A DNA stretch of 64,000 nt from Hofstenia miamia (lineage: Eukaryota > Xenacoelomorpha > Acoela), in NCBI GenBank assembly GCA_004352715.1, contig SCFE01000005.1, forward strand, positions 2,511,523-2,575,522, given 5' to 3'. This document shows, in pieces, positions 12,501-26,427 of the stretch; position 1 is the first letter of the stretch, and the number at the start of each line of letters is the position of its first letter. The position numbers were made by a program, and so were the translations under genes. The notes beneath the pieces are model-generated. The model worked only from the letters and a program-made list of their open reading frames with translations. It made no database searches and was not told the origin of the DNA.

Positions 12501-13330
12501 ATTTATCATGATAAGAAATTGCTCGACTGGTGTTTGGGCACTGCTGTAATATCTAACATTCATATATGTTCTTTATGCAGTGAATGTATATACATATAGA
12601 TATCGAGACCATGTCATTGGTGTCTACAACTTAATAAGCGAAATTCATTTAGTTATTGTTTTACTTTGGAACATAAATTTAACAAATGAATTTTTTCATC
12701 AGCACGTGTTACTGGTATTCTCTGCTCACTCATAAAACCCATGCAATTTAATACCACGTGTGTTTACCAAACTTTAATTTGGATGAGATTTTCCATAGGG
12801 TGAATTACCGACTCCTATTTGGTTGACAATATAAAAGTGGTTTTATTTTCCTAAATGAGGTGCCGTTTCAATTAGTCTTTGTAGAATGCTTCTATTTGCT
12901 TTTGCCCAAGGCATACTTAGCGAATGCAAATGCTCGTTTTTATTGATTCGATTTATGATGGAATGAGCATTTTATAATTAGCGTCTGTTATATTTGTTAG
13001 GCAGAAGTCAGGGTATTTGCCATTTAGTGTTTCTATTCTCTTTGGCTAGCAAGTAGTTTAGTCTTAACATCGGTATCAATCATCAATTACGTCAAATGTT
13101 TAAATTAATTAAATTAATATTCTCTGTGAACTTTGCCGCTTATTGTACGGCATTGTTCACGTTTCCTTTAAATTTATTCGATTTCCATCACGATCTTTCA
13201 CTCATTAGCGTCAATTATCAAAAATACCTTATTTTGTTAGTTCATTAGAATTGGTTGACACTGTTTGTGCCTTAGCTTCACAAATGCCTATTATTTTGTT
13301 TTGAAAATATTATTTATTTAATTAAAACTG

Positions 13331-13692
13331 TAAGATGCGGCGATTTAAAACAATCGAAAATATGAATCGCTTTACAACTCATAATCGAAAAAAAATTGAA
13401 ATGAATGAAAAAATCGAAAAATTTCAAACTTTGTTAGTCGCACTGCTAGAAAGTGGCACAGTATCGGTGGGGTCGTAAAAAATATAACATAAGTTGCTTA
13501 ATCTTGAAATACTGTTTTGGCTTAATATAAAGGTTAATGTGAAAAGGCGCAATTCAGTTTTTCAGTTTTTGCCACACCTGGTTCAAAACAGTCAGGACTT
13601 GCAAAAAATTGTAAAAATCGAAATCGAAATTATGAACCGATTCATTTCTAAGTAATCGATCGAAATCTAAAAATTCAAAATTGCCGTATCCT
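13331..13692. mobile_element. Probable MITE with aatcg-rich interior
   Basis: aagatgcggcgattt (13332-13346) and aaattgccgtatcct (to about 13692) are inverted repeats with three mismatches. The interior is dense in aatcga and cgaaat words. No target duplication was found. Confidence 0.4.
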
Positions 13693-16477
13693 GGAAATTT
13701 ACCATTTGTGTGAAATGTATTCTTAAATACGGTTTTTTATCAGCTGAATTTCTATGAGGATGAAAGGCTGATTTCCGATAGTGCTCCAATGAACATTTTC
13801 TGAAAAAAGAATATTTCCATTATCAAAATACCTAATATTTGGGTTGTAGTAATTTGCTTCAGACAGCTGTTCCTATTTAAACGATGTCTAAAATTAACTT
13901 TAATGTTCTCCAGTTATCAAATATAACAATTTGGTTTCATGTAATTTAGTTATTGTTATGAAAACAAATTGTAATTTCTAATAATTAACTAATTTACACA
14001 TTTTTAGTTGATTCTGGCATATCCGCTCATTTCTGTGATACTTTTGATAATGTCTGTAAAGATACATTCGGAACGTAAGTTGATTTAAATCATCCCATAG
14101 ATATTATTTTTATCGACATACAGTTAGATTATTTATTTTATACGTGACTAGGTGCAAGTTGAAATGATAAGAGCTTCACTACACTCAGATTTTGCTTAAA
14201 GGATTTTATAATATGCTATAATGTGATAACTATGAATTTCTATGTAATTCTTTTTCAATTTCTGCTGTTTTTCAAGGACATCATACCGGGTTACTAAAAC
14301 AAGAACTAATGCGAAATGAGTCAGAGTGAGCTAATTTATAACTATCATGTAAACATTATAATCCGACCTTAGACCTGATCTATTAATGTTAGGTACATTC
14401 TTAAGCGTTGTGTAATCGATTAGATATAGGTTGATCCAATCACCACATTGAGTATGCATAGTTACATTTTATTTTATTAAAAATACGAGGACAAGAATAA
14501 CATAATTAAAGTTATTTTGCGTTAGGGTTTTTTATTATTTTCATTGGTTTGTTAAACATAGCATCCGAATAAACTTGCAATAATCATATCGAAACCATGA
14601 ACGCATTGTGCATATTTTAGACGATAATTATACTGGTATTATTGTACAGTCCTGTATTAATACAAGAATTTATAACTGGACAATGTGAAAATGGGACATG
14701 TCACAAAACATGCTTCTATGTAATAATGTCGAGTTGTCTTTGTGTTTATCACCAAAAATCGTGAGGAATGGTCGATGTGATTTTGTATGATTATTTTAAA
14801 AGTGGACATCGCATAACTAAATAATTAATATTTGCCTGATCCTCACTATGTAGCCTCAATTACGGCGATCGCCGCAGAAGAATATTTTATACTTAAGGCT
14901 GTAATTTTACGCACTTGGTAATTCCTTGTGGCGTAGACATGTTTATTAACGCGGTTTTACTGAAACCTGTTATCATTGTAAGTGTGGCAAATTATGATAT
15001 CTAATCACTGTTTAAAGATGTTATCACACTAACCTTATCTTCCCGTGGCATCCTACATAGAAATTACCTGTTCTTAAAACCTGTTCCTTGTATACGAACC
15101 ATATTTAACACGTTTTCTGTCATACCTGTTACTATTAATAATTCGAAACATTTTTTATTGTTTTGTTGTGTAGAATTGTTACATGGTTAGTTTTATTTAA
15201 CAAATATCAGTCCATGTGCTCAATGGGAAGTTTATGCCAGTGTAATTTGGGCTGTCGGTTTGGTGATTTTCTTGGTGTCCGCAGTACTATCGTTGATTTT
15301 TGTTTATAAAATATTTTAATAAAGGTAGTTATTTCGGATGTAAACATCTCATGTAAACAAATCTGTAATAAAATGGATTCAGTAATAACATTTGTAATGT
15401 ATTTGATCTTTTATTTTTTGTTTTGGCGTTATTTTGTGTTTAGTTATCGAATGTCCGCAAAGCCAGAACAGAGAGATTGCAAAATGTATAGTTTTCACAT
15501 ATTTTAATTTATGTGCATTGGTATGCGGTTATTTTCACAATTTATACCATTTTAAATAAGACAAGAATTGGTAAATTCTTGGAAATAATTGAAAGTGGAT
15601 GAGGATTATTTGAAGTCTGCGAGTTAAAACTTAGATGTTTGCGCGAGTTTAGGCCTCCTATTTCTAAATTATTTATCTTTAAACCTTTAATTAAGAGGAC
15701 AAACAGTTCTTCTACATTTATAAATTTTTTTCCAAGCCCGTTAGGAATTTGGCAGTCATGAGGCATAGATATATCTATTAGTCATTAAATGCAATGTTGA
15801 AATTTTTTACAATTGGGGTACCTAAAGTACTTGAAAAAATTAACTAATTTTCATTTAAAAGTCCAATCTTTTGAATTCTCTGAAGCCTAGTATTCATGTA
15901 AATATAAGGCTTAAGAGCCATGGTATCAATAACCAACCTTAACTGTTTCTTGATATATAGATACACCTTCTAAACCCCTTGAGAAAGGCCGTGGTCACTA
16001 AGGTCTTGATCCCCCACTAGGCCATTCAAAAGAACGAATGTTATGAATAACTTGTTGCACAACACTAAATGATCCGTTTTCAAAAATTTCAAATAAAGAC
16101 GTATTTTTTGTTTGTAATTGCATAGCAATTATTCAGAAACAGTCAAGTGTCTTGCTATGATATCTATTCCGACAGTTGAATATCATTGAAAGTAAGACAT
16201 TCCATTAGTTGTTCCATAGCTTCTAAGATAAAAGAAGAATTATCAGTGCTTAAATAGATAAACGTGTAAGTAACGCACACTATACAGTTATCTCTGTTTT
16301 CATACGAAGCTTTCAATTCTGTTCCGCTTTATTCTTCAATTAATGCGATGTTTGTGAGAAAAAACATTCCAGCCATTCAGCAGTGAAGATTTGTTAATGA
16401 AAATTAGTGAAAACCAAACACTTTACATTCGAAATTCCCATCAACCCCTCGTGAATGCTTGTCGAGCCCCCTTAAAC

Positions 16478-16562
16478 GATAAAGCTGGCTACGGACCTGG
16501 GGGGCTGGGTCCCCAATCGAATTCAACAAGGTGGGCTGAGCACCCCTTCGTTTACACCCCTG
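16478..16562 (-). mobile_element. hAT-like MITE, family member 3, truncated
   Basis: Read on the minus strand from 16562 it starts caggggtgtaaacgaagggg, then tgctcag, caccttgttgaattcgattg, matching the left part of the 37.6-kb copy. The other half is missing; the match stops near the sequence gtccgtagccag. Confidence 0.55.
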
Positions 16563-17837
16563 TTCTAGGTCAAGTACATTCTGTTTCTTTGCAATACTCC
16601 TATCCTAGCCTAATATGTTTACATTTTTCTAACGTAAGTTAAAGATGTTTTGAGAAAATATCTAGTACATTTCATGTTCAAGCTACTATTTTTACCTCAA
16701 CTCTTTAGTTCTAGTTCTCATTTGAATTATTTTTTAGATTATTTTTTCTACTTTGACAGTTTACTGTCTCCAACTTCCGTCATTATCGATAGTATTCCTC
16801 AAATAACCTACTGTCCAACAAAGTGGTTGTTTTAATTGCACTTCTCGAAGGCTTTGGAATTGGATCTTAAGTTTACTTTGAGATACGTTGGTGCAAGTAA
16901 TTTCTTTGAAACCTCGCTTATTATTTCGTTCACTGTAGAATTGTTTCCCGCCATTTGTAATTGAAGTAGTCATTAATTTCCAAATGTCTTCTTCACTATT
17001 CTTTTTTAAAAACTCACCGCGTTTTCATTATATTTAATTAATCCAAATGGGATGAATTTTTTGTTGAATACACGCATATTTGATTCATCTTTAATAATTG
17101 GAAATTCAACATGTCAATTTTAACACAGAATTTGGGAGTAAATTTATTCAAAGTCTTCCATTAAAATCATTTTAGAGCCACCTGTAAATACGTCAACATT
17201 TGCAGTTTCCCTCATTAAAATGGCTGTACGCATCATTTCAAAGTATTCCGAAATGACAGAAATAATTTTAGCGAAATCCAACATTTTAGTTCATTTAAGC
17301 TTAGTATATGATTAAATTTTACATTATTCTGAAAAAAACTCACCTATTACAATATATTTAGCTTTTCAAGCAAGCGATTACTCAAGATTTTCTCAGAAAC
17401 GGAGACATCTAAATTGTGATCTACTTGAGTAAGCAAAATTGGGGAGAAGCCCTGTGAAACTGTCGAAATACGAAAAAGCTCTGAAGATACATCTCACCAT
17501 ATAAATTTTTATTACTTTCATAATTTTTTACTAAATGATCAATGTTGATGGGGGCATTCCACCATGTCTCCTTTTGCGTGCTCCCTTGTTTTCAAAAGCT
17601 ATGATGTCGCAATCTATATCATAGGTCAATACATGGTATTGATAATTCCCAATGTGATAGATTTAATACGTTTTGTAAATATGGTTTGCAAGTAAAATTC
17701 AATAACAGAGTCCGTGATTTTTTGTGTATTTAGCGAAGTTTTCATAGTTTTATACTGTTGATTTTGCGGTCTACAGCGATGTATTGTTAAATGTTTAATT
17801 TTTTTGGACCAGAATTATAATGCATAGTTACACTAAT

Positions 17838-18188
17838 CAGACTTGTTAACGAGCCGTAATTTCTAGGCTCGGCTCGGCTCGGCTCGATTAAATTTTGAGT
17901 AAGTTCGGCGCGGCTCACCACAGAAAATCTTTCTAATGAGGCTCGCTTAAGCTCGGTATTTTTTTAAAAATATTTTGCTCTCAGAATTTTTTCAATTGCT
18001 CTTCCTATTATTTAATAAACATTTCTAAAATACGATTAAATGTAAGGAATATTGAATGAAAAAATAAGAAAAATCTGCATAATCAAATTAACAAGCAGCA
18101 CTATAAATTTGGTTTGCTTAAAAGCGGCTCGTTTTGGGGTCGTTGTATATCCAATACTCTGCTCAAGCTCGGCTCGTTGACAAGTCTG
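17838..18188. mobile_element. hAT-type MITE with GGCTC subterminal repeats
   Basis: Inverted ends cagacttgttaacgagcc and ggctcgttgacaagtctg (17 of 18 complementary) bounded by 8-bp duplications acactaat (17830-17837) and actctaat (18189-18196), one mismatch. Length 351 bp, no coding capacity. Inside the left end the pentamer ggctc is repeated four times, and further copies lie near the right end, as in subterminal transposase-binding sites of hAT elements. Confidence 0.85.
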
Positions 18189-19736
18189 ACTCTAATCAAG
18201 ACTAGAAAGATGCTTACGTACATTTTTCTTTATACTCACCGTTGCTCAGAATATTTAAAACACTGTGCATTCCACAACTAATACATTTCTGGCAAATTGC
18301 ATTATTAAATGACATGCGATAAAGAATTTTATTTAGTGCGCAATTTTTTGTTCGCATTCATGACGCAATATCGATTTTCTGTTATCTTAAATGTCCACTG
18401 TTATACGCCTCTCATATCTATAGAAATTAGCCTATTCAATAGTTGGAAGGAATGCTGCATGTCTTTTCCGTATCTTTCTTTAAAAGTTACATCTAGCATT
18501 GTGTTGATGTTTATAGTTCAACATTTCTGCTATACCAGCTAATGTATTTCTGCTTCACGCGCCGGATTGTTTAATTGCCATTCTAACATGCAGTTGGCAG
18601 TAAACAATTTCAAATACAGTGAAGCTTTTCCGAAAAATACATTCATTAGAAATTGTAATTTATTTATATTATATCCCTCAGGTTTGACAATACCGCGTTG
18701 CAGTTTTCAAGATGTTGCTTTAATATTCAGTTTTATTGATATAAGCTTATATCTACTATATTTTATAGCCTAAATTATTGCGCGGCCTTTACCTGTTATA
18801 AGTTATTCAAAATAGGATTTGAAAGCACCTTTGAATACGTCCAATGAAGAATGAGCTATTAAATTGCAAATGTAGTCAATGTTAGAATTTTTATATATAT
18901 ACTATCTTCGACTAATATCTCAAGAGGTTCTTGGGATATCAACTTCAAAATTGGATCCAAAAGTGTCTCTGCAAAATTAAATAAAAAACGCTAACCAGGA
19001 ATATCAAAAAGTAATCCGTTCCTCCCCGCCCAAATACCTAATGAACGTGAGAAGTGAGAATGGTTACATAGAGTGTTTGCTTTCGTCCAACGGCCACTTT
19101 TAATAAGTTTCGAGTTACCAATTCAATTCATCGCATGATTAAGTACTGCTTTCCCACATATATCCATCCTGTGTTGCAAAGTCAAAACGGCCTACCGGAT
19201 TAAGTGATACAATTCTGAAAAACGGTGACAATTCGCACTGTGAAATATCATTATCGCTGAAATTGTAAGCTGATATTGAATTAAATACAAGACTAACTAT
19301 AGAAAATTTCTCTATTGTTTGGGGTTAACATGATTAGTTGTCAAAAGACACCATTCTTTTTGTAATGCGACTTCCCGATAACGAACACAATCTTTCTATT
19401 CGGCCTTTAAATACATTAGCATTTTCTTACACGTTTAAGCATTTGAGAGTATTCCGATTTCGATTTAAAAGCGAAAATAGATCAAAACACACTTTAAATT
19501 TTCAAATATAAATACTAATCGCATTCAGCGCTTTTGCGTAATAATTATTTAAGCAATTCATAAATTATATTTTTAAAAGGTTGTTTAAACCATTATTGAA
19601 TCTGTTTAAACTAATTTAAACACTGAACACTATAAATTGTTGAATAAAAGAAAAGAATTAGGATTTCATTAAAAACATAATTTTCTGGTTAATCCAAATT
19701 GCAGATTTATTTTTGACAAAGATGAATAAGTTTTAA

Positions 19737-19806
19737 GGAGAGAGAGAGAGAGAGAGAGAAAGAAAGAGAGAGAGAAAGAGAGAGGGGGAGAGAGAGACAG
19801 AGAAAG
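19737..19806 (+). repeat. GA-rich microsatellite
   Basis: Mostly (GA)n with a few AAA and GGGG interruptions. It is followed at 19812 by ttctagtgttaa, the same word as the right end of the piggyBac-type MITEs, but no left end was found. Confidence 0.9.
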
Positions 19807-21398
19807 AGTCGTTCTAGTGTTAAATGAAATCAAGGAATCGACTTTCGTTATTGAAATGTTAAAAAAAAGACCCATTTGATTTAAGTTTAATTAAATTAAA
19901 TTATTTTCTATTACTTCTCAATTATTTCCAATTACTTCTCAATTATTTTCAATTATTTTAGTTAAAATTTTGTAAGCTTATGAAATTATGCATATGGAAT
20001 CTTTGACTGCTCTTATCTATGTGTTTAAGTTTAAACTTAGAGCGAGAGAAGGATTTTTTGTCTAAAATCGATCTTCCTCTTTTAAAATAACAAAACAAAA
20101 CTAAGCATTTGAATAATCCTCCCAGCTGCCTGTCCTCCCTGCCATGAATGATTATATTTAAAATAGCACTTTAAATCCGAGTTCATATTTTCTCTATTCG
20201 TTTGATTTGATATTATTGCAGATATGCTTTGTCTATGGAACAGCATTAATAAATGATTAAAATTATAAAATAGCGCTTAATTAATGTTTAATCAGGCTGC
20301 TTAAGAAAGGCTGACTTTCTCTACCTAAGCTTTTGTTTTAGTATGGGAACAATGCCAGCGGTATTATGGAAAGTTTTTGCTTTACAATACGAATCTTTTA
20401 TAAACATTAATGCGTAAAGACAGTAATTCAATATAAGTAAATCCTTAAACAATTTTGATAGCTTCAAAAAAAATTGAGTTTCAACCATGTGGTTGTATAC
20501 CAGCGTTTACATATTTGGAATTCCTTATGCATAAATGTTAGATTAAAAATTAAGCGCTTATGCAAAAGTAATGTGTCATCGATTGGGTGAGATGGACACG
20601 GACCGAGCCTATAATTTGAAGGCTAAAAACGGACTGATTAATTGCAACAAAACTGACCTATATAGTCAAATGAGTGGGATTTGTAATATTGCCACATTTC
20701 AAAAAATTGTTTTTCTTATTTTTGGTATGTTAAAATCTTTATCATGACTATGTTCATAAAATTATTTTTAGTTCTTGTAAAATATAAACTTAGTTCATTG
20801 TTCAGCAGAACCTGTTCCAGTTCGCAACAAGAAATTATGCATTTTCTTATTATAATATGTCGAAGGAATATACGTAATATTTCAATGGATTATTATCACC
20901 CACATATTGCCTAAATGTGCTAGGAATCAATCTTGCAAACATCATCACGTAACGTATTCTATGATCTTTATTATAATTATATAATAATTTGAGATTGCAT
21001 TCGTGGCCTCAGAGCGGTTTTGTTTGAACTTTGTGATTGACAATTTGATAAATTTAGACTTCAGCTCAAGTCTTTGACGTAGTATTAAGAAAAGATGTCA
21101 TTAATAATAATTTCATATTGGAGTGTATGTTGAAGGAAGCAGTGTTTGTCTTAACAACTCAATCTTTAATTGAAGAGTGTTTCCTTCGCAATTTAATTTA
21201 CTTTCCATTGTCTGTTCGCGTCCAATCTCATTGTAGTCGTAACTCAATCAACCTCGTTTTTATGTGTGACTTTCTTCTAATCTCACCAAATTACTGTTTT
21301 CAATTTTAATCATATCGGCTTACTGATTAGCCACTTCCTTTCTATTGCATTTTTATTTATAGATGTGAATTTTACATTCAAACATATTAAAGAACACC

Positions 21399-21439
<41 letters not shown>

Positions 21440-24120
21440 CAGTAATTGAAGGGATGGCTAGTTTAATATAGGCAATGAAGAAATTCGAAATTCATTTCCT
21501 TTCGTAATAACCTCTAATTTTTAGGAAAAATATGTATAAACTATTGATTTAAGAAAGATATTCATAAAGTTTAAAATGATTTTAGCTGTTTTTTAAAGTA
21601 CAGTGTATACAAGAATAAAGATGCAGTGTTTAAATTTTATAACTTTAATTATTTTTATGTAAACATGGCATTAGCATTAGCGAGGTGAGATCAAAAAATA
21701 TGCCAAATTTTTTATTGAAATATCTGTTAATTAGAATAGAAAAACCGAGAATATAATGCAGTATAACCCAGCAACCTTCAGAATTTAAGCTGATCTGACC
21801 GAACTTCATAGAATACTTTTTAATTGGATATATTTGTTGTATAGAAATTAATGTATTAGAAAAGATATTACTATAGTTCCTCTCACTCAGTTTAATTTAT
21901 AGTAATCTAGGTGAATACAGTCTGACCATGAAATTTAAAAAACGACTAGCTATCGATTTGTTAATATTAGTATTGTGATTTGCAGACATTCCGATTTGAT
22001 TACATATCTACATAATTCTCAAGAACATACTTGCTTAGAGGAGTTCTGGTTTGGATTGCGAAATGATTTTTTTGAGTAGTTCTGCCACATTAACATATCG
22101 AGTGTGAAAACGTCACCCTGATTTATAGAATCTTAATTTTTAATAACTAATTGACATCTATGAAGTATCATATCCCTTTGGAATTATCAAGAATAGCCCA
22201 TTGTTACCTTAAGCTAACCTCTGGTTATGGCTTGCAAAAAATCTCGTTATTAGACGCTATTTTTATTGAATTTTTTGATGTGTTTACTTTAATGAGACGT
22301 ATATTATAAGGAAACGGAGGGAAAAGTAGATATTGAATTTAGTGTAGTTCTACAAATAGAATTTATAATTAAACAATCGTTTGTGTATAGGAAACAATTG
22401 ACACATAAATAGAAGACCTCTCTTTTCATCGCATCCAATAAAGTACGAAATGAAAGTCGTTCTAAATCTATCAAATCACACTTGTTTAATTAGATTATAT
22501 TGAACAATGTTTTACATAAAACAGTCATTCTTATATCAGCTGATTGGAATTTTTTTACAAAATTTATAAATTTTTCTATGATTTTATTTTTAAAACTATT
22601 AAAACATATTGTGATTTTATGCATTGATTTTGATTCTTTAAGTCAGTTTTCCAAAGGCCTAACCTAGCAGGGGGCTTACAGAGCTAATACCTCAGCCACT
22701 TACTCAAACCCACTTCATGACTGAGAAGTTTATCTTTTGATGCCTTTGATCCTCAATAAATTATGCAAACCTCTCATGTGTCAGATATTTTGCTATTTCT
22801 TCAAAATTTCCATACACAATCACCTTTAGTAACAGGGAAAATGGTGACTGCAATAAAGGAAAAGCAGAAATAAGTGATAACAAAATTCAATAATCTTATG
22901 GATTCTTGCGCAGGCTTGGTTTTTTCGTAGAGAGGTATAGCGTTTGGGTGTAACAATATAGATTGCTTTGTAGAAAATTTGAGGGCATAAAAGTTTACAA
23001 AATTTGTAGTCCGTGAATATTGGTGTAAAAAACAGTGGTTAGCTGTGTGTATATGAGAATGTATTTTTTTGAAGAAATATTTATGGTTTATCTTTCCTGC
23101 ATATGTTGAATATGCATTAATTTCTTTATATTAATTTATTTTGAATGCACAAACCTGTGTGAAATATTGCAGATGCCTTAAATTGTTATTATTTAATAAA
23201 ATTATGGTGAGCGAATTATGATAGTTATACCTTTCAAAATTATGTTTATGCATCACTTTACTAAACAAAACAGTTTCTAGCCTGAAGTAAAACACTAAAA
23301 ATAAACTCTTTTTGTATACTGGAACTTGATGTGAAAGTTAATAAACTCCAAGTTTAGACAGACATTGATAATAGAAATACTATATGAATGCTGTCGCATG
23401 AATTAATATTTCAAAACTTGGACTATTTGTAACATCATCAAGAGATTATTTTTGACACATGTTACAAATGAAATGTAGATATGACCTGCTATGATAACTG
23501 AGCTTGCTCGATATGTCTAGATCAAGTAGATACTTGAAGGCCAAGAAGTGTCCCGTAGATTTATGACGTCAACCTTTGACGGTTTCTTCTTACAACAACT
23601 GTTTCCATGGTTTATTTACTGAAGATTATCTAAAAATCACTGATTATAATTCAAAGTCCTCTAGTAATATACCTTTAATAGAAATTCTAATAGTAGAAAT
23701 AAATTACAGTATTGTATTTCGGCCTTTTTGACCTAGTAAATTATGTATTCAAGTAGACTACAATAAAGCACTTGATTTCCTGAGAAATTAATATCTTCCT
23801 TGCCTTCCTAATATATTATTACGTTTTTCTTACAAACGTTATTAATTTCTTCGGACATTATTTAAATGCTTATAACGCATGAACTAATAACGAATTCTAA
23901 AATCTGAAAACTCCACAGGATGGAGAGTTGTCTCCTCTTTCAATTACACCTTTCATTCCGTTTCAAGTACACGAATCCGTTCAGGTGCGCGTTTGCGCGA
24001 AATTAACGGTTCCCATGTTATGGCACAATGACCTCTAAATTTGGGCACGGTGCACCTGGACAGAACTTGAGTGGTCTACTAATAAAAAGTAAAATAGTTG
24101 AGGTTAGTTGCTGGAAATGA

Positions 24121-24139
24121 CCCTAACCCTAACCCTAGC
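24121..24139 (+). repeat. Short interstitial telomere-like repeat
   Basis: ccctaaccctaaccctagc: two exact units of CCCTAA and a third changed in one base. Too short to be more than a trace. Confidence 0.6.
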
Positions 24140-25295
24140 CTGCCTTATTTGAACATTAGGTATGGGAAAAATTTGAATGTTCTTAAGTAGTTACAATTTT
24201 TGTGCATTTTAGGTCAAGGTTGCGTAATCTAGTATTGCATAGATGTTGTTTGAAACCAATAAATAATGTAATATTTTAATATTGTTTCCCTAAATATTTC
24301 AATTATTGCAGTTATTATCAAATACGTATTTCGTAAAAACGATAATTGTTTCTACTAAATGAAATGAAATCTAATACAATTTTCACGAACATTTAAGTGT
24401 AAGAATTATTGCAAATTCAATATCAGAAACGAATTAAAGAAGTGTATGCATACAATGAACGACGTAAATTATTCTAATATTAAAATGTAAATTAAAATGG
24501 CCAACATTTTCAAAAAGCCCAGTATTTTTTGTTGATGTGTAAAAACAGTTGAATTCAAGGATGACAGGATTGATCTTTCGTTGTTAGTCTGTATAGATGT
24601 ATTTTACAGAACTGAATATAATAATTTAATAATAACTGCAATTTTCATTTTTTAAAGAATGATGTTTATTATATTATTTATTTTAGCAATAAATTTGATT
24701 TGCTCTATTCAGTGCTAATTTTTTTCATAAGCACTGTCAGAGATAACTATTTAGTTGTCTATATGATACTGATTGATAATTAATGTGTATTTTTACTAGG
24801 AATTTTGGTACAGAAGATTGGTATTAAAAATACTGGCATCCAAATGCTCTTCTTTAATCAAAGACATTTTATTTATGATTCAATAATAGAATATTTAGGC
24901 GCTGTTATTGATTTTCATGAGTCATTTGCGTGAGAATAGTGTTTGCTTAGAATTTATTTACTTTGCAAATTTTCATGTCTATCTATAAGTCTAAATTGGG
25001 GTTTTAGGAAGATATCTGTTAATAGTAGTAAATATCATCGGGTACACGTATACTTCTTATATAATGCATTTTGCATGAGTCCTTAAAACGTAACTTATTA
25101 GATGCCCATTCGTTAATTCTGTATCATGTAAAAACACCTTGTGATTGAAAAAAAAATAAATGCGAAATGTGTTTTTGTAGTTTCATGGCAAGCAGGGTGT
25201 CCCCGCTTTCTGGAAATTCAAAGTTATTGTCTTAAGTACTACTTTGTATTTATAGTTTTTTCTATATTTATACAATCTTGTGGTTGAATTCTTGC

Positions 25296-26427
25296 AGGCT
25301 TGCATATGGAAATGCAATTATCTTCTATTTTCATTCCATTGCCACAACTATTTTGAAAAAAATTTCCACATTTTTCCATTAATTTTCAAATCTTTCCATA
25401 ACTCTTAGAGCTAGTGGTTAGGGTAATGCGAGATCAGAATTTTACTGGTTTCAGTGCCTCATTGGATTTGGTTCCATCTTAATCCCATGAAAATTTTTTA
25501 TAAAATAGACCTATTAGTACCACAGGATAACTTCTATTTTAATCAACATTGGAAACATTCTTCGTAACATTCTGAAGTTCGTGGTTCCAGATTCTTCATT
25601 TTTTGTTCCAAGCCCCATATTTGTCCCATTCTCATAGAACTGAGACCATTAAATCATATTGGAATGAGTGGCTCCATAGAACCTCATTAGTGGTTCATCA
25701 AATTGACTGCATTGTGAACAGAAATTATAATTCAGTTCAGACACGTGCAATAATTAGTTTGGTCCAAACTGCTAAGGGACACATGAAATTTTGTAATGCT
25801 TTTGATCTTGACCTCATCCAAGGCTATATCAATTTCATAACTAGTAAGTATATTTCAGTTCCAGTCCTGATCAAAATTGAATTAAAAATTAATAAATTAA
25901 AGTCACATACGCATGACGATTATAAGTGGAAAAAGTCATGCGGTAAGCTCATATGCATCATAAAATATCTGTAGATGATAATAATAATTGCGGTGTCATT
26001 AAAAATTGAAAAAAATATACAAGTTGGCAGCACAACTAGTAACGAATGTTAGATGCCACAAACGAGTCCAGCCCTTAAAATATTTGAAATTATCCAATTT
26101 CCACATTTTGAATGGAAGCTAGAATTGCTTTCGTTGTGCCAGTGTGTTATTTAACCAATATCATTTAAGATTAACCAAATTTTGTGGTTGTCTTCGCTCT
26201 GATTTGTATGATTCAGAATAATTTTAGTTTGAGATTGTTCTTAAAAAATTTAAGTATATTTAGGATGTTTTAAACATTTTCAACAGTGCTGAGAATGCCT
26301 TTTTGCAATTGCATTTCCATAAATTGCCACTAAATTTCTATTCCATATAATGATTTCCATTCCATTTGTATTTCCATAATCTGAAATTGGAATTGAATGG
26401 AAATTTCCATTTCCATATGCAACCCAA
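25296..26427. repeat. Possible inverted-repeat region rich in ttccat
   Basis: cttgcatatggaaatg near 25298 and catttccatatgcaac near 26408 are inverted repeats with one mismatch, and both sides are full of ttccat and ccatt words. An open frame of 123 codons at 25603-25974 lies between; it resembles no family I know. The whole could be an old element about 1.1 kb long. Confidence 0.4.

Noticed and set aside
24121-24139. Telomere-like CCCTAA repeats as a sign of a chromosome end or fusion
   Set aside because: Only two exact units; it is expected by chance or as a small interstitial trace.
25603-25974. 123-codon open frame
   Set aside because: No recognisable domain, surrounding base composition, and it lies between possible inverted repeats. 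Not enough to call a gene.
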